Positions 1-9,871 are shown, counted from the stretch's first letter. The stretch: DNA of 64,000 nt from Vulcaniibacterium gelatinicum (GCF_008033445.1 NZ_VNKO01000003.1:1-64000), one strand, 5' to 3'. The notes: generated by a model from the letters alone, not told the origin. A program made the numbers and translations.

Positions 1-739
1 GATCTTCGAGCGGGTGAATGCGTACCTGGCGCGCAAGGGCTTGAGCCTGCGCGCGGGCACGATCGTGGACGCCACGATCATCGCCGCGCCGAGCTCGACC
101 AAGAACCGGGACGGCGAGCGCGACCCGGAGATGCACCAGACGAGGAAGGGCGACCAGTGGCACTTCGGGATGAAGGCGCACATCGGCGTCGATGACGAGT
201 CCGGCCTGGTGCACCACGTGGAATGCACGGCGGCGAACGTGGCCGACGTGACCCAGGTGCACAAGTTGCTGCACGGCCGGGAGGACACGGTGTGCGGCGA
301 CAGCGGGTATACCGGCGCGGACAAGCGCGAGGAGCTGCAGGGGGTGGACGCCGGATTCCTGATCGCGGAGAAGCCCTCGAAGCTGCGCGCGATCCGGAAT
401 CGGCGCGAACGTCGCTACGCCGAGCGCTGGGAGCGCTACAAGGCGAGCCTGCGGGCGAAGGTGGAGCATCCGTTTCGGGTGATCAAGCGGCAGTTCGGCT
501 ACACCAAGGTGCGCTACCGCGGTCTGGCGAAGAACGCGGCGCAGGTGCTGACGCTGTTCGCGCTGTCGAACCTGTGGATGGCGCGCCGCTGTTTGTTGCA
601 ACCGACGGGGTAAATCCGCCCGATGGGCGGGGAAACCCGTCGAAAATCGCCGGAAATGGTGGGAAAGCGATCAAATCGAGGCTGGTCCGGCGCGCTGATG
701 CTGAAATCCGAGTATCAGAGTGCGTTGATCAGACCTTCC
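1..739 (+). mobile_element. IS5-family insertion sequence, right-hand part (left end outside window)
   Basis: This is the 3' part of an insertion sequence whose left end lies outside the window. It holds the transposase C-terminus (stop at 613) and about 125 bp of non-coding tail. The tail ends in TGATCAGACCTTCC at 726-739, which read inwards from the end is GGAAGGTCTGATCA, the GGAAGG type of terminus known in IS5-group elements. The next four bases are CTAG (740-743), matching the YTAR target duplicated by IS5-family elements. The left copy of the target cannot be checked here. Confidence 0.85.
2..613 (+). CDS. IS5-family transposase, C-terminal part (partial)
   Basis: The frame is open from the first bases of the window, so this is a 5'-truncated view of a longer DDE transposase; the GTG at 14 is internal. 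The DDE-type acidic residues are visible in the contexts VDATII, CGDSGY and VEHPFR, and the C-terminus has the IS5-type stretch FGYTKVRYRGLAKN followed by the hydrophobic LFALSNLWMARR helix. It cuts and joins DNA at the element ends. About 203 residues are present of the usual 310-330. No frameshift is seen, so the element could be active if its 5' part is intact. Confidence 0.9.
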   Translation: MFERVNAYLARKGLSLRAGTIVDATIIAAPSSTKNRDGERDPEMHQTRKGDQWHFGMKAHIGVDDESGLVHHVECTAANVADVTQVHKLLHGREDTVCGDSGYTGADKREELQGVDAGFLIAEKPSKLRAIRNRRERRYAERWERYKASLRAKVEHPFRVIKRQFGYTKVRYRGLAKNAAQVLTLFALSNLWMARRCLLQPTG

Positions 740-743
740 CTAG
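717..743. repeat. Right terminal inverted repeat of the IS and adjacent CTAG target site
   Basis: The element ends with CAGACCTTCC at 730-739 and the target tetranucleotide CTAG follows at 740-743. CTAG reads the same on both strands and supplies the TAG stop codon of the neighbouring minus-strand gene. The boundary was set by the GGAAGG terminus and the IS5-type YTAR target; its partner at the left end is outside the window. Confidence 0.75.
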
Positions 744-1129
744 TACAAGAAATAAACCAGCTCCGCCGCCGGACTGACCCTGAATCCGCACAGCGGGATG
801 CTCTCGGCGAGGTCGGGGCCATCAGGCCGGGGGATGATCTGGTGGGTGAAGTAGGCTTCGAAGGCGCCCCACTCGGCCAGCGCTTCCATCGCTTGCAGGA
901 GCTCCCCCGCAACGAACGGCCATTCTTCGAGCTCGAACAGCTCCCCCATGCCTTCCGGCACCAGGAAAAATTGTCCTTCCTGGCGGGCATGGAAACTGCC
1001 GACAGGTCTGACTTCGACTTTGTGGCCGGGCGAATCCGGGCAGGCCGCAGCGCCCACGCGCCAACCAGTCGCTGCGGGGAACTGCGCGAACGCTTCCCGC
1101 ATGTTTTCCACGAGTTCGGAAACGAGCAT
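740..1129 (-). CDS. Small acidic protein of unknown function, its stop codon at the IS target site
   Basis: I do not recognise this 129-residue protein. It is strongly acidic (about 22 Asp/Glu against 7 Lys/Arg), rich in aromatic residues, and has no signal peptide or membrane segment. The ATG at 1129 was chosen because CCGGAG lies about 8 nt upstream. The frame also stays open upstream (a TTG at 1147 and beyond), so a longer N-terminus is possible. The stop TAG (742-740) lies inside the CTAG target duplication, so the gene looks complete. Third codon positions are less GC-rich than in hutU, which hints at acquired DNA. Small acidic orphans beside insertion sequences are sometimes immunity proteins; that is a guess. 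Confidence 0.6.
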   Translation of the reverse strand: MLVSELVENMREAFAQFPAATGWRVGAAACPDSPGHKVEVRPVGSFHARQEGQFFLVPEGMGELFELEEWPFVAGELLQAMEALAEWGAFEAYFTHQIIPRPDGPDLAESIPLCGFRVSPAAELVYFLY

Positions 1130-1266
1130 ATGGTCACTCCGGATCAAACACGCACCTTCACGCAGGGCGGCTACTGCCTCACCTGCGTGCGTATCCGGAA
1201 CGAGCCAACGAAATAGAAATGGGGAAGCGGCCGCGGGTCGGCCTGCGAGTGATGGGCGACGCGCCC

Positions 1267-1294
1267 GCCCCTCTCCCGCAAGCGGAAGAGGGGC
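1267..1294. repeat. Hairpin palindrome of the CCCTCTCCCGC type downstream of hutU
   Basis: Two 13-nt arms (1267-1279 and 1282-1294) pair with one mismatch around an AA loop. There is no T-run on the hutU side, so it is not a classical intrinsic terminator. It may still mark the 3' end of hutU mRNA or belong to a dispersed repeat family, because a nearly identical palindrome lies after tuf at 59798-59821. The rest of 1130-1322 shows no gene. Confidence 0.6.
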
Positions 1295-1322
1295 GACACC
1301 GAGGGAGACGAAACGGAGGTTC

Positions 1323-2987
<1,665 letters not shown>

Positions 2988-3082
2988 GGCGTACTCCGGA
3001 CGGGGAACCGGCCAATTATCGCAAGCCGCAAACGGCGACGCCCGGCGCGGGGCCGGGCGTCGGGATCGGGAAGGGGCCGACG

Positions 3083-3415
3083 TCAGTTCACCGACGGATC
3101 GAGCATGCGCAGGGCGTCGGCCACATTGGTGCGGCCGGTGCGTTCCAGGTCGTCGCGGCTGTAGCTGCGGCCGCTGGCGTTCACGCAGACCGGTTCGGCC
3201 TTGGCGTTCTTGCCCGCCTCCTGGCGCGCGTTGCGGGTGGCGACGATGCGCGAGCCGGTATGACGCAGGCAAGCCGGTGAAGCTTCGCGCGGGGCGGTGT
3301 CTGCGGCGGGATCGCCGGCAGTGGCGGAAGGTGCCTGCGGAGCAGGCGCTGGCGCCTGTGCGAATGCGGCGGCAGCCACGACCGAAACGAGGGCGATCAT
3401 GAGGATGCGGCGCAT
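3083..3415 (-). CDS. Small secreted protein with a TonB-plug-like C-terminus
   Basis: The 110-residue product starts with a clear signal peptide ([21 protein letters not shown]) and an Ala/Pro-rich linker (22-45). It then has a stretch with two Cys (49 and 77) and ends in [20 protein letters not shown], which resembles the start of the plug domain of TonB-dependent receptors. No beta-barrel follows, so this is not a receptor. The ATG at 3415 has a strong site (GGAGGTGCCCC). It lies 95 bp upstream of hutU on the same strand and could be co-transcribed. Function unknown; the plug likeness is by eye. Confidence 0.75.
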   Translation of the reverse strand: MRRILMIALVSVVAAAAFAQAPAPAPQAPSATAGDPAADTAPREASPACLRHTGSRIVATRNARQEAGKNAKAEPVCVNASGRSYSRDDLERTGRTNVADALRMLDPSVN

Positions 3416-3539
3416 GGGGCACCTCCGGATTCGGAACGAAGTTGCGTTCGACTCCCCCTGTATACGCCTGCGGAGCGCGCTTTTCACGTGCCTGCAGCCC
3501 CCGGTTCAGAGACTCGTCAGACTGGCAGGCGGCGGCCGC

Positions 3540-3545
3540 TATCAT
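3540..3545 (+). promoter_or_regulatory. -10-like hexamer placed for a leaderless phosphodiesterase mRNA
   Basis: TATCAT ends 7 nt before the ATG at 3553 and no Shine-Dalgarno sequence is present. With a start about 7 nt after the -10 box, transcription would begin at or next to the A of the start codon. No convincing -35 box is visible. Confidence 0.45.
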
Positions 3546-3552
3546 CCAGCCG

Positions 3553-4833
3553 ATGACCACATTCCGTGCACTCCTGGCCTCGTGCTGCCTGGCCTGGACC
3601 TTGGCCGGCTGCGCCGGCTGGCGGTCCGTCGCCCAGTCCACTCCGGCCGCCGCGCCCATCGCGCCCGCACCGGCGCCGCTGGTGCTGGTCTCGCTCGACG
3701 GTTTCCATCCCGATTGGCTGGATCCGGCGGCCACGCCGCATCTGGCGCGGCTGGCGCGAGAGGGGGTGTCTGCGGCGATGCGGCCGTCCTATCCATCGCT
3801 CACCTTCCCCAACCACTACACCGTGGTGACGGGGCGGCGGCCCGACCGGCACGGGATCGTGCACAACATCATGCGCGACCCGGCGCTGGGACGGTTCGCG
3901 AACTCCGACCCGGAAGCGGTCGGCGACGGGCGCTGGTGGCAGGAGGGCGAGCCGTTGTGGGTCACGGCGGAGAAGGCGGGGCTGCGCACGGCGACGTATT
4001 TCTGGCCGGGCAGCGAGGCGGCGGTGCACGGCGTGCGGCCCTCGCGCTGGAAGCGCTACGACGGCACGATCCCGGCGCAGGCGCGGGTGGACGAGGTGCT
4101 GGCGTGGCTGGATGCGCCCGCAGCCGCGCGGCCCCGGTTCGTCACGCTCTACTTCGGCATGGTGGACGAGGCCGTGCACGACCACGGGCCGGATTCGGCG
4201 CAGGCGCGGGCGGCGATCGCGGCGGTGGACGCGGCGCTCGGGCGGCTGGTGGCGGGACTGGAAACGCGCGGCCTGCTCGATGCGGTGCATCTGGTGGTGG
4301 TGTCCGACCACGGCATGGCGGCGGTGCCGCCGACGCAGGTGCTCGCGCTCGAGGACATGGTGGATCCCGCCGATGCGGAATGGGTGACATACGGGCAGGT
4401 GCTCGGCTTCGTGCCGCGCGCGGGGCGCGAGGCGGCGGCGGAGGCGGCGCTGCTCGGGACGCACCGCGGCTATGCGTGCTGGCGCCGGGAGGCACTGCCG
4501 GCGCGATGGCACTACGGCACGCACCGGCGGGTGCCGCCGATCGTGTGCCAGACCGAGGAAGGTTGGGATGCGTTGCCGCGGGCGCGTCTGGCGCAGCGGC
4601 CGGCGACGGTGCGCGGATCGCATGGTTACGATCCGGCGCTGGCTTCGATGCGGGCGCTGTTCGTGGCGCGCGGACCGGCGTTGCGCGCGGGCGCGACCCT
4701 GCTGGTGTTCGACAACGTGCACGTGTATCCGCTGCTGGCGCGGTTGCTCGGGGTGGATCCGCTGGCGGGCGATTGGGACCGGTGCGTGCTGGCGGGGGCG
4801 CTGCGGGAGCCGGTGGCGGGCTGCGGGCGCTGA
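3553..4833 (+). CDS. Type I phosphodiesterase/nucleotide pyrophosphatase (NPP) family lipoprotein
   Basis: This 426-residue alkaline-phosphatase-superfamily enzyme hydrolyses phosphodiester or pyrophosphate bonds of nucleotides, probably in the periplasm. Residues 1-20 are a lipoprotein signal ending in LAGC, with Cys20 as lipid site. Two-zinc-site residues are visible: Asp49 (SLDGFHPDW), the Thr84 nucleophile ([10 protein letters not shown]), Asp205 and His209 ([10 protein letters not shown]), Asp252-His253 (SDHGM) and His357 (GSHGYD). These match the Xanthomonas NPP family. The ATG at 3553 gives a full signal peptide. It stands alone, divergent from the small secreted gene. The exact substrate cannot be read from sequence. 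Confidence 0.92.
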   Translation: MTTFRALLASCCLAWTLAGCAGWRSVAQSTPAAAPIAPAPAPLVLVSLDGFHPDWLDPAATPHLARLAREGVSAAMRPSYPSLTFPNHYTVVTGRRPDRHGIVHNIMRDPALGRFANSDPEAVGDGRWWQEGEPLWVTAEKAGLRTATYFWPGSEAAVHGVRPSRWKRYDGTIPAQARVDEVLAWLDAPAAARPRFVTLYFGMVDEAVHDHGPDSAQARAAIAAVDAALGRLVAGLETRGLLDAVHLVVVSDHGMAAVPPTQVLALEDMVDPADAEWVTYGQVLGFVPRAGREAAAEAALLGTHRGYACWRREALPARWHYGTHRRVPPIVCQTEEGWDALPRARLAQRPATVRGSHGYDPALASMRALFVARGPALRAGATLLVFDNVHVYPLLARLLGVDPLAGDWDRCVLAGALREPVAGCGR

Positions 4834-4883
4834 GCCCCGGCTGCCATGTCCGAATCCGGCGAGTTCGACCCTGCCCGCGGTGC

Positions 4884-4889
4884 TAGCCT
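4884..4889 (+). promoter_or_regulatory. Extended -10-like element for a leaderless ada/alkA mRNA
   Basis: TGCTAGCCT holds a TGn extension and a -10-like hexamer ending 6 nt before the ATG at 4896. No ribosome-binding site precedes the ATG, which is the geometry expected of a leaderless transcript. Confidence 0.4.
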
Positions 4890-4895
4890 GCGGAC

Positions 4896-6395
4896 ATGGA
4901 CTCCCCCACCGCCACGCTCGCCCTCGATCCGCAGGTCTGCGAACAGGCGCGGCTGAGCCGCGATCCGCGCTTCGACGGGTTGTTCTTCACCGCGGTGCGG
5001 AGCACGGGGATCTATTGCCGGCCGGTGTGCCCGGCGCCGACGCCCAAGCGCGAGAACGTCGCCTATTTCGGCACCGCCGCGGCGGCGGAAGCGGCGGGGT
5101 TCCGGCCGTGCCTGCGCTGCCGGCCGGAGCTGTCGCCGGAGGACGGGGCGTGGCGGCGCGGCGACGCGGTGCTGGCGCGGGCGCTGAAGCTGATCGAGGC
5201 GGGCGCGCTGGCGGAGCAGCCGCTGGCGGCGCTGGCCGAGCGGGTGCACATCGGCGAGCGGCACTTGCGGCGGCTGTTCGTGGAACGGCTCGGCGCCTCG
5301 CCGATCGGCGTGCACGGCACGCGCCGGTTGCTGTTCGCCAAGCAGTTGCTGACCGAGACCCGGCTGCCGGTCACCGAGATCGCGCTGGCGGCGGGCTTCC
5401 GCAGCCTGCGCCGATTCAACGACGCGTTCCGCGCCGCCTACCGGATGGCGCCGCGCGACCTGCGCCGGCAGGCGCAGGCGGACGTACCGGGCGAGACGCT
5501 GACGCTGCGCCTGGCGTACCGGCCGCCGTACGACTTCGCGGCGATGCTGGCGTTCCTCGGCGCGCGGGCGCTGCCGGGCGCGGAGGTGGTGGACGCAGGC
5601 CATTACCTGCGCGCGATCGGCCCTGCGGACGCGCCGGGCTGGCTGCGGGTCGGCGCGTGGGGCGGCGAGGAGCATGCGCTGCGGCTCGAGCTGCACGGCG
5701 CATCGCCGGCGACGCTGCTGCCGCTGGCGCAGCGGGTGCGGCGGATGTTCGACCTGGACGCCGATCCGCAGGCGATCGCCGCGACGCTCGGACGCGATGC
5801 GCGGCTGCGGCCGCTGCTGCGCCGGCGCCCGGGACTGCGCCTGCCGAGCGGCTGGGACGGATTCGAGATCGCGGTGCGCGCGATCCTCGGCCAGCAGGTC
5901 AGCGTGCCGGCGGCGCGGACCCTGGCCTCGCGGCTGGCGGCGCGTTTCGGCACGCCGTTGCCGGACGGCTTCCCGCACGGGTTGCGGCACCGGTTCCCCA
6001 CCCCCGAAGCCCTGGCCGAAGCCGACCTGGAATCGGTCGGGGTGATGCGGGCGCGCGCCGACGCGGTACGCGGCGTGGCACGGGCGCTGCTGGACGGGCG
6101 GGTGGATTTCCGCCCCGAGCAGACGCTGGAGGAATTCGCCGCGCGCTGGGTCGCCCTGCCCGGCATCGGGCCGTGGACCGCGCAGTACATCGCGCTGCGC
6201 GCGCTCGGCCATCCCGACGCGTTCCCGGCCGAGGACCTGGTGCTGCAGCGCGCGGCCGCCGACGACGGCGGGCGGCTGACGGCGAAGGCGCTGCGCGCGC
6301 GTGCGGAAGCCTGGCGGCCGTGGCGCGCGTACGCGGTGATCCATCTGTGGCGCGAGGCGATGGCCACATCGGCGAAGACGAGGGGCACGACATGA
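4896..6395 (+). CDS. Ada-type regulator fused to AlkA 3-methyladenine DNA glycosylase
   Basis: This 499-residue fusion has three parts: an Ada N-terminal zinc domain (about 15-80; Cys41, 45, 72 and 75) that takes methyl groups from DNA phosphotriesters, an AraC-type helix-turn-helix (about 85-190), and an AlkA base-excision glycosylase (about 200-490). The glycosylase has the helix-hairpin-helix LPGIGPWTAQY and catalytic Asp447 in PAEDLVLQR. It removes alkylated bases such as 3-methyladenine and should act as its own methyl-activated regulator. The following methyltransferase gene overlaps it by 4 nt, so repair of alkylated bases, phosphotriesters and O6-methylguanine is grouped here. Length and domain order match known Ada-AlkA fusions. 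Confidence 0.93.
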   Translation: MDSPTATLALDPQVCEQARLSRDPRFDGLFFTAVRSTGIYCRPVCPAPTPKRENVAYFGTAAAAEAAGFRPCLRCRPELSPEDGAWRRGDAVLARALKLIEAGALAEQPLAALAERVHIGERHLRRLFVERLGASPIGVHGTRRLLFAKQLLTETRLPVTEIALAAGFRSLRRFNDAFRAAYRMAPRDLRRQAQADVPGETLTLRLAYRPPYDFAAMLAFLGARALPGAEVVDAGHYLRAIGPADAPGWLRVGAWGGEEHALRLELHGASPATLLPLAQRVRRMFDLDADPQAIAATLGRDARLRPLLRRRPGLRLPSGWDGFEIAVRAILGQQVSVPAARTLASRLAARFGTPLPDGFPHGLRHRFPTPEALAEADLESVGVMRARADAVRGVARALLDGRVDFRPEQTLEEFAARWVALPGIGPWTAQYIALRALGHPDAFPAEDLVLQRAAADDGGRLTAKALRARAEAWRPWRAYAVIHLWREAMATSAKTRGTT

Positions 6396-6907
6396 TCATC
6401 TTCCAGTACCACCCCACCCCGGTCGGCGCGCTGCTGCTGGCCGCGGACGCCACCGGCCTGCGCCACATCGAGTTCCCCGAGGCGCGGCACCCGGCGAAAC
6501 CGGGCGCGGACTGGCGCGAGGGCGACGATGCGCTGCTGCGCGAGACGCGGCGCCAGCTCGACGAATATTTCGCCGGCGCACGCCGCAGCTTCGATCTGCC
6601 GCTCGCGCCGCACGGCACCCCGTTCCAGCTCATGGTGTGGCGCGCGCTGGCGACGATCCCCTACGGCGCCACACTCAGCTACGCCGGACTCGCCACACGC
6701 GTGGGCAAACCGAACGCGGTGCGCGCGGTGGGCGCGGCGAACGGCCGCAACCCGCTGCCGATCGTGCTGCCGTGCCACCGCGTGATCGGCGCCGACGGCA
6801 GCCTGACCGGCTTCGGCGGCGGCTTGCCGGTCAAACGATTCCTGCTCGAACTGGAAGGCGCGCTGGCTGCGCCGGGGCTGTTCGCCGCCGCGACCGCGGC
6901 GCGCTGA
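6392..6907 (+). CDS. ogt: Methylated-DNA--protein-cysteine S-methyltransferase
   Basis: The 171-residue protein moves methyl groups from O6-methylguanine (and O4-methylthymine) in DNA to its own Cys128 in the PCHRV motif; it is a single-use repair protein. The helix-turn-helix region with SYAGLATRVGKPNAVRAVG and the NGRNP loop are present. The ATG overlaps the upstream stop as ATGA, showing translational coupling to the Ada/AlkA gene. Together the two proteins supply the functions that E. coli splits between Ada, AlkA and Ogt. The symbol could equally be given as the Ada C-terminal module; ogt is used by function. Confidence 0.93.
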   Translation: MIIFQYHPTPVGALLLAADATGLRHIEFPEARHPAKPGADWREGDDALLRETRRQLDEYFAGARRSFDLPLAPHGTPFQLMVWRALATIPYGATLSYAGLATRVGKPNAVRAVGAANGRNPLPIVLPCHRVIGADGSLTGFGGGLPVKRFLLELEGALAAPGLFAAATAAR

Positions 6908-6913
6908 GCGCGC

Positions 6914-8254
6914 TCACTCCGCCAGCAGTTGCCGCATCGTCCGCTCGAACACCGCGGCGATGCGCTCGCCGGCGCGGTGTCGGCCGTTCTCCACCAGCCG
7001 TTCGCCGGCCACGTGCACTTCCTGCACCAGCGGCCGGTTGCCGGCGAACAGCCAGCGGTCCACCGCGTCCTCCGCGCGCACGCCGGCGAAGGTGGCCGCG
7101 TCGGTGTCGAGCTGCAGCCAGTCGGCGCAGGCGCCGGGCTCGAGCGCGCCGACTGCCTGCCCGCTGCCCGCCGCGCCGCCGGCGAGCGCGCCGCGCAGCA
7201 GCGTCTCGCCCACGCTCGACGAGACGCCGACCGCGATGTTGCGGTGGCGGGTGGCCAGGCGCTGGCCGTATTCGAGCCAGCGCAGTTCCTCCACCGGCGA
7301 GACCGACACGTGCGAGTCCGAGCCGATGCCCCAGCGGCCGCCGGCCTCGAGGTAGGCGCGCAGCGGGAACAGGCCGTCGCCGAGGTTGGCCTCGGTGGTC
7401 GGGCAGATCGCCACCGTGGCGCCGGCACGGGCGATGCCCTGCACTTCCGCCTCGGTCAGGTGGGTGGCGTGGACCAGGGTCCAGCGCGCGTCCACGTCCG
7501 CGTTCGCCAGCAGCCATTCCACCGGGCGCGCATTGCGCAGCGCCAGGCAGTCCTGCACCTCGCCGATCTGCTCGGCAATGTGGATGTGCACCGGCAGGTC
7601 GGGCGGCAGCGCGGCGAGCACCGCGCGCATCGCCTCCAGCGGCACCGCGCGCAGGCTGTGCAGAGCGCAGCCCAGGCGCAGGCGTTCGTCCTGGCGCGGC
7701 CGCAACCGCTCGAGCAGGCGCAGGTAGCCGTCCACGTCGTGGCCGAAGCGGCGCTGCCGTTCCGACAGCGGGCGGCCGTCGAAGCCGCCGGTCATGTACA
7801 GCACCGGCAGCAGGGTCAGGCGGATGCCGGTCTCGCGCGCGGCCTCGATCAGCGCATGCGACATCGCCGCCGGATCGTCGTAGGGCGTGCCGTCGGGCTG
7901 GTGGTGCAGGTAGTGGAACTCGCAGACCGTGGTGTAGCCGGCCTCGAGCATCTCCGCGTACAGCTGCGCGGCCACCGCGTGCACCGCCTCCGGCGTCATG
8001 CGCGCGGCGAAGCGGTACATGGTCTCGCGCCAGGTCCAGAAGCTGTCCTCCGGATGCGTCTGGCGCTCGGCCAGGCCCGCCATCGCGCGCTGGAACGCGT
8101 GCGAATGCAGGTTGGGGATGCCGGGCACGATCCAGCGGCCCGCGGCTTCGCGCGGCGGCCGGGCCGGGCCCAAGCGGCCGTCAGCGACGTCGAAGCCGGC
8201 GTCGGCGCGCCAGCCGGCGGGGGTCCACAGCATCGAGGCGTCGAGGCTCGGCAT
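6914..8254 (-). CDS. hutF: Formimidoylglutamate deiminase
   Basis: HutF hydrolyses N-formimino-L-glutamate to N-formyl-L-glutamate and ammonia, the fourth step of the five-step histidine pathway. It is a 446-residue amidohydrolase-fold enzyme. Metal-binding signatures are visible: NLHSHAFQRAMAGL near residue 55, HIHIAEQ near the middle, VHATHL, and the late IGSDSHVSVSPVEELRWLEY. The ATG at 8254 is preferred because a -10-like GACAAT ends exactly 6 nt upstream; an ATG 15 nt earlier (8269) is the alternative. It diverges from hutI across a 57-bp gap. Its partner for the last step, hutG, is not in the window. Confidence 0.95.
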   Translation of the reverse strand: MPSLDASMLWTPAGWRADAGFDVADGRLGPARPPREAAGRWIVPGIPNLHSHAFQRAMAGLAERQTHPEDSFWTWRETMYRFAARMTPEAVHAVAAQLYAEMLEAGYTTVCEFHYLHHQPDGTPYDDPAAMSHALIEAARETGIRLTLLPVLYMTGGFDGRPLSERQRRFGHDVDGYLRLLERLRPRQDERLRLGCALHSLRAVPLEAMRAVLAALPPDLPVHIHIAEQIGEVQDCLALRNARPVEWLLANADVDARWTLVHATHLTEAEVQGIARAGATVAICPTTEANLGDGLFPLRAYLEAGGRWGIGSDSHVSVSPVEELRWLEYGQRLATRHRNIAVGVSSSVGETLLRGALAGGAAGSGQAVGALEPGACADWLQLDTDAATFAGVRAEDAVDRWLFAGNRPLVQEVHVAGERLVENGRHRAGERIAAVFERTMRQLLAE

Positions 8255-8260
8255 GGGCGC

Positions 8261-8266
8261 ATTGTC
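8261..8266 (-). promoter_or_regulatory. -10-like hexamer for a leaderless hutF mRNA
   Basis: On the minus strand GACAAT ends 6 nt before the ATG at 8254. No Shine-Dalgarno sequence is found. It lies in the same short gap as the hutI element, so the two promoters are divergent and nearly back to back. Confidence 0.4.
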
Positions 8267-8299
8267 CATCGCCCGCGGCCGGGATGCGACTTCGCCGTC

Positions 8300-8305
8300 T
8301 AGAAT
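8300..8305 (+). promoter_or_regulatory. -10-like hexamer for a leaderless hutI mRNA
   Basis: TAGAAT ends 6 nt before the hutI ATG at 8312, so transcription should start at the A of the start codon. No ribosome-binding site is present and no clear -35 box is seen. Confidence 0.5.
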
Positions 8306-8311
8306 CGCGGC

Positions 8312-9523
8312 ATGACTGCCTGGGACGGATTGATCGTCGGCGCCTCGCTGGCCACGCTCGACGGGGACCATTACGGCGCGATCGCCGACGGTGCGCTCGG
8401 CTGGCGTGACGGCACGCTCGTGTTCGTCGGCCCGCGCGCGGCGCTGCCCGGCGAGCCGCATGCGCTGGCGCGCGAGGTGATCGAGGCCCCGGGCTGGATC
8501 ACGCCCGGGCTGGTGGACTGCCACACCCACCTGGTCTTCGCCGGCGACCGTGCGCGCGAGTTCGAGCTGCGCCTGCAGGGCGCCAGCTACGAGGAGATCG
8601 CCCGCGCCGGCGGCGGCATCCTCTCCACCGTGCGCGCGGTGCGCGAGACCGACGAGGACCTCCTGCTCGCACAGTCGCTGCCGCGCGCGCAGGCGCTGCT
8701 CGCCGACGGCGCCACCACGCTGGAGATCAAGTCCGGCTACGGCCTGGACCTGGACAACGAACGCAAGCTGCTGCGCGTCGCCCGCCGCATCGGCCAGGCG
8801 CTCGGCGTGACCGTGCGCACCACCTTCCTCGGCGCGCACGCGCTGCCGCCGGAGTACGCCGGCCGCGCCGACGATTACATCGCCGCGGTCTGCGCGTGGC
8901 TGCCGGTGCTGCATGGCGAGGGCCTGGTGGATGCGGTGGACGCGTTCTGCGAAGGCATCGGCTTCAGCCCGGCACAGACCCGGCGCGTGTTCGAGGCCGC
9001 ACGCGCGCTCGACCTGCCGGTGAAGCTGCACGCCGACCAGCTCAGCGACCTCGGCGGCGCGGCGCTGGCGGCGGAGTTCGACGCGCTCTCGGCCGACCAT
9101 GTCGAATACACCAGCGAGGCCGGCGTGCGCGCGATGGCCGCGCACGGCACCGTGGCCGTGCTGCTGCCGGGCGCGTTCCACGTGTTGCGGGAGACGAAGC
9201 TGCCGCCGCTGGATGCGCTGCGCGCCCACGGCGTACCGATGGCGGTGGCCACCGACTGCAATCCCGGCACCGCGCCACTGCTGTCGCTGCGCCAGGCGAT
9301 GCAGCTGGCCTGCACCCATTTCCGCCTGACCCCGGAGGAAGCGCTGCGCGGCGCCACCGTGCACGCCGCGCGCGCGCTGGGCCTGTCCGATCGCGGCGTG
9401 CTGCGCCCGGGCATGCGCGCCGATTTCGTGCACTGGCGCGTCGGCCATCCGGCCGAGCTGGCCTACTGGCTGGGCGGTGCGCTGGCGCGGGCGGTGTACG
9501 CCGGCGGCCGGCGGCTCCACTGA
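8312..9523 (+). CDS. hutI: Imidazolonepropionase
   Basis: HutI opens the ring of 4-imidazolone-5-propanoate to give N-formimino-L-glutamate, the third step of histidine degradation, between HutU and HutF. The 403-residue length is normal. The metal site HTH is in [14 protein letters not shown] (about residues 68-81); [26 protein letters not shown] and [10 protein letters not shown] are family motifs. It is transcribed divergently from hutF and ends at a bidirectional terminator (9552-9581). The ATG at 8312 is set by the leaderless-type -10 box and by the amidohydrolase start. Confidence 0.97.
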   Translation: MTAWDGLIVGASLATLDGDHYGAIADGALGWRDGTLVFVGPRAALPGEPHALAREVIEAPGWITPGLVDCHTHLVFAGDRAREFELRLQGASYEEIARAGGGILSTVRAVRETDEDLLLAQSLPRAQALLADGATTLEIKSGYGLDLDNERKLLRVARRIGQALGVTVRTTFLGAHALPPEYAGRADDYIAAVCAWLPVLHGEGLVDAVDAFCEGIGFSPAQTRRVFEAARALDLPVKLHADQLSDLGGAALAAEFDALSADHVEYTSEAGVRAMAAHGTVAVLLPGAFHVLRETKLPPLDALRAHGVPMAVATDCNPGTAPLLSLRQAMQLACTHFRLTPEEALRGATVHAARALGLSDRGVLRPGMRADFVHWRVGHPAELAYWLGGALARAVYAGGRRLH

Positions 9524-9551
9524 CGCCCCACGGGCGCCCTCCGCCGCAAAC

Positions 9552-9581
9552 AAAAGGCCCCGCGTCCGCGGGGCCTTTTTT
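9552..9581. terminator. Bidirectional intrinsic terminator between hutI and the THX-like gene
   Basis: A 9-bp GC stem (9556-9564 with 9567-9575) is flanked by AAAA on the left and TTTTTT on the right, so it can end transcription from both convergent genes. Confidence 0.88.
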
Positions 9582-9603
9582 CGTCAGGCGATGGCGCGGA
9601 GGG

Positions 9604-9795
9604 TCACTCCTTCGCCGCGGCCTTCTTCGCCACCGCCTTCTTGGCCGGCGCCTTGGTCACGGCCTTGGCGGCCGCCTTCTTCACCACCGGCGCCTTGGCC
9701 GTGCCGGCCTTCTTGGCCGGAGACTTCGGACGCGCGTTGCCGTAGCTGGCGTTGTAGCGCTTGCCCTTGGCGGTCTTGCGGTCGCCCTTGCCCAT
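9604..9795 (-). CDS. THX-like small basic ribosomal protein with an Ala/Lys-rich tail
   Basis: The 63-residue protein begins [20 protein letters not shown], which matches the N-terminal pattern of 30S ribosomal protein THX (GKGD.+T..GK...SYG). From about residue 24 it turns into Ala/Lys/Pro repeats (KKA, AKA, KKAAAK) like the tails of bacterial histone-H1-like proteins. A CAGGAG site precedes the ATG at 9795 and a TGTGCTAGGCT promoter-like element lies about 60 nt upstream. The N-terminus should sit in the 30S head. The tail could bind RNA or DNA; that part is inference. Confidence 0.8.
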   Translation of the reverse strand: MGKGDRKTAKGKRYNASYGNARPKSPAKKAGTAKAPVVKKAAAKAVTKAPAKKAVAKKAAAKE

Positions 9796-9871
9796 CGTCG
9801 TGCTCCTGGAATGCGTGTGGATTTCGCTGCGCTGCGCGCAAGGGCGCGAAGCCTAGCACAAGCGCCGCCGC

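Noticed and set aside
3083-3415. Degraded TonB-dependent receptor pseudogene
   Set aside because: No barrel fragments follow in any frame, and the small gene has its own signal peptide, start site and stop. It is kept as a gene with a plug-like segment.
2988-3734. N-terminal extension of hutU by about 250 codons
   Set aside because: The in-frame extension runs through the small secreted gene and a divergent promoter; the family length and a ribosome-binding site set the start at 2987.
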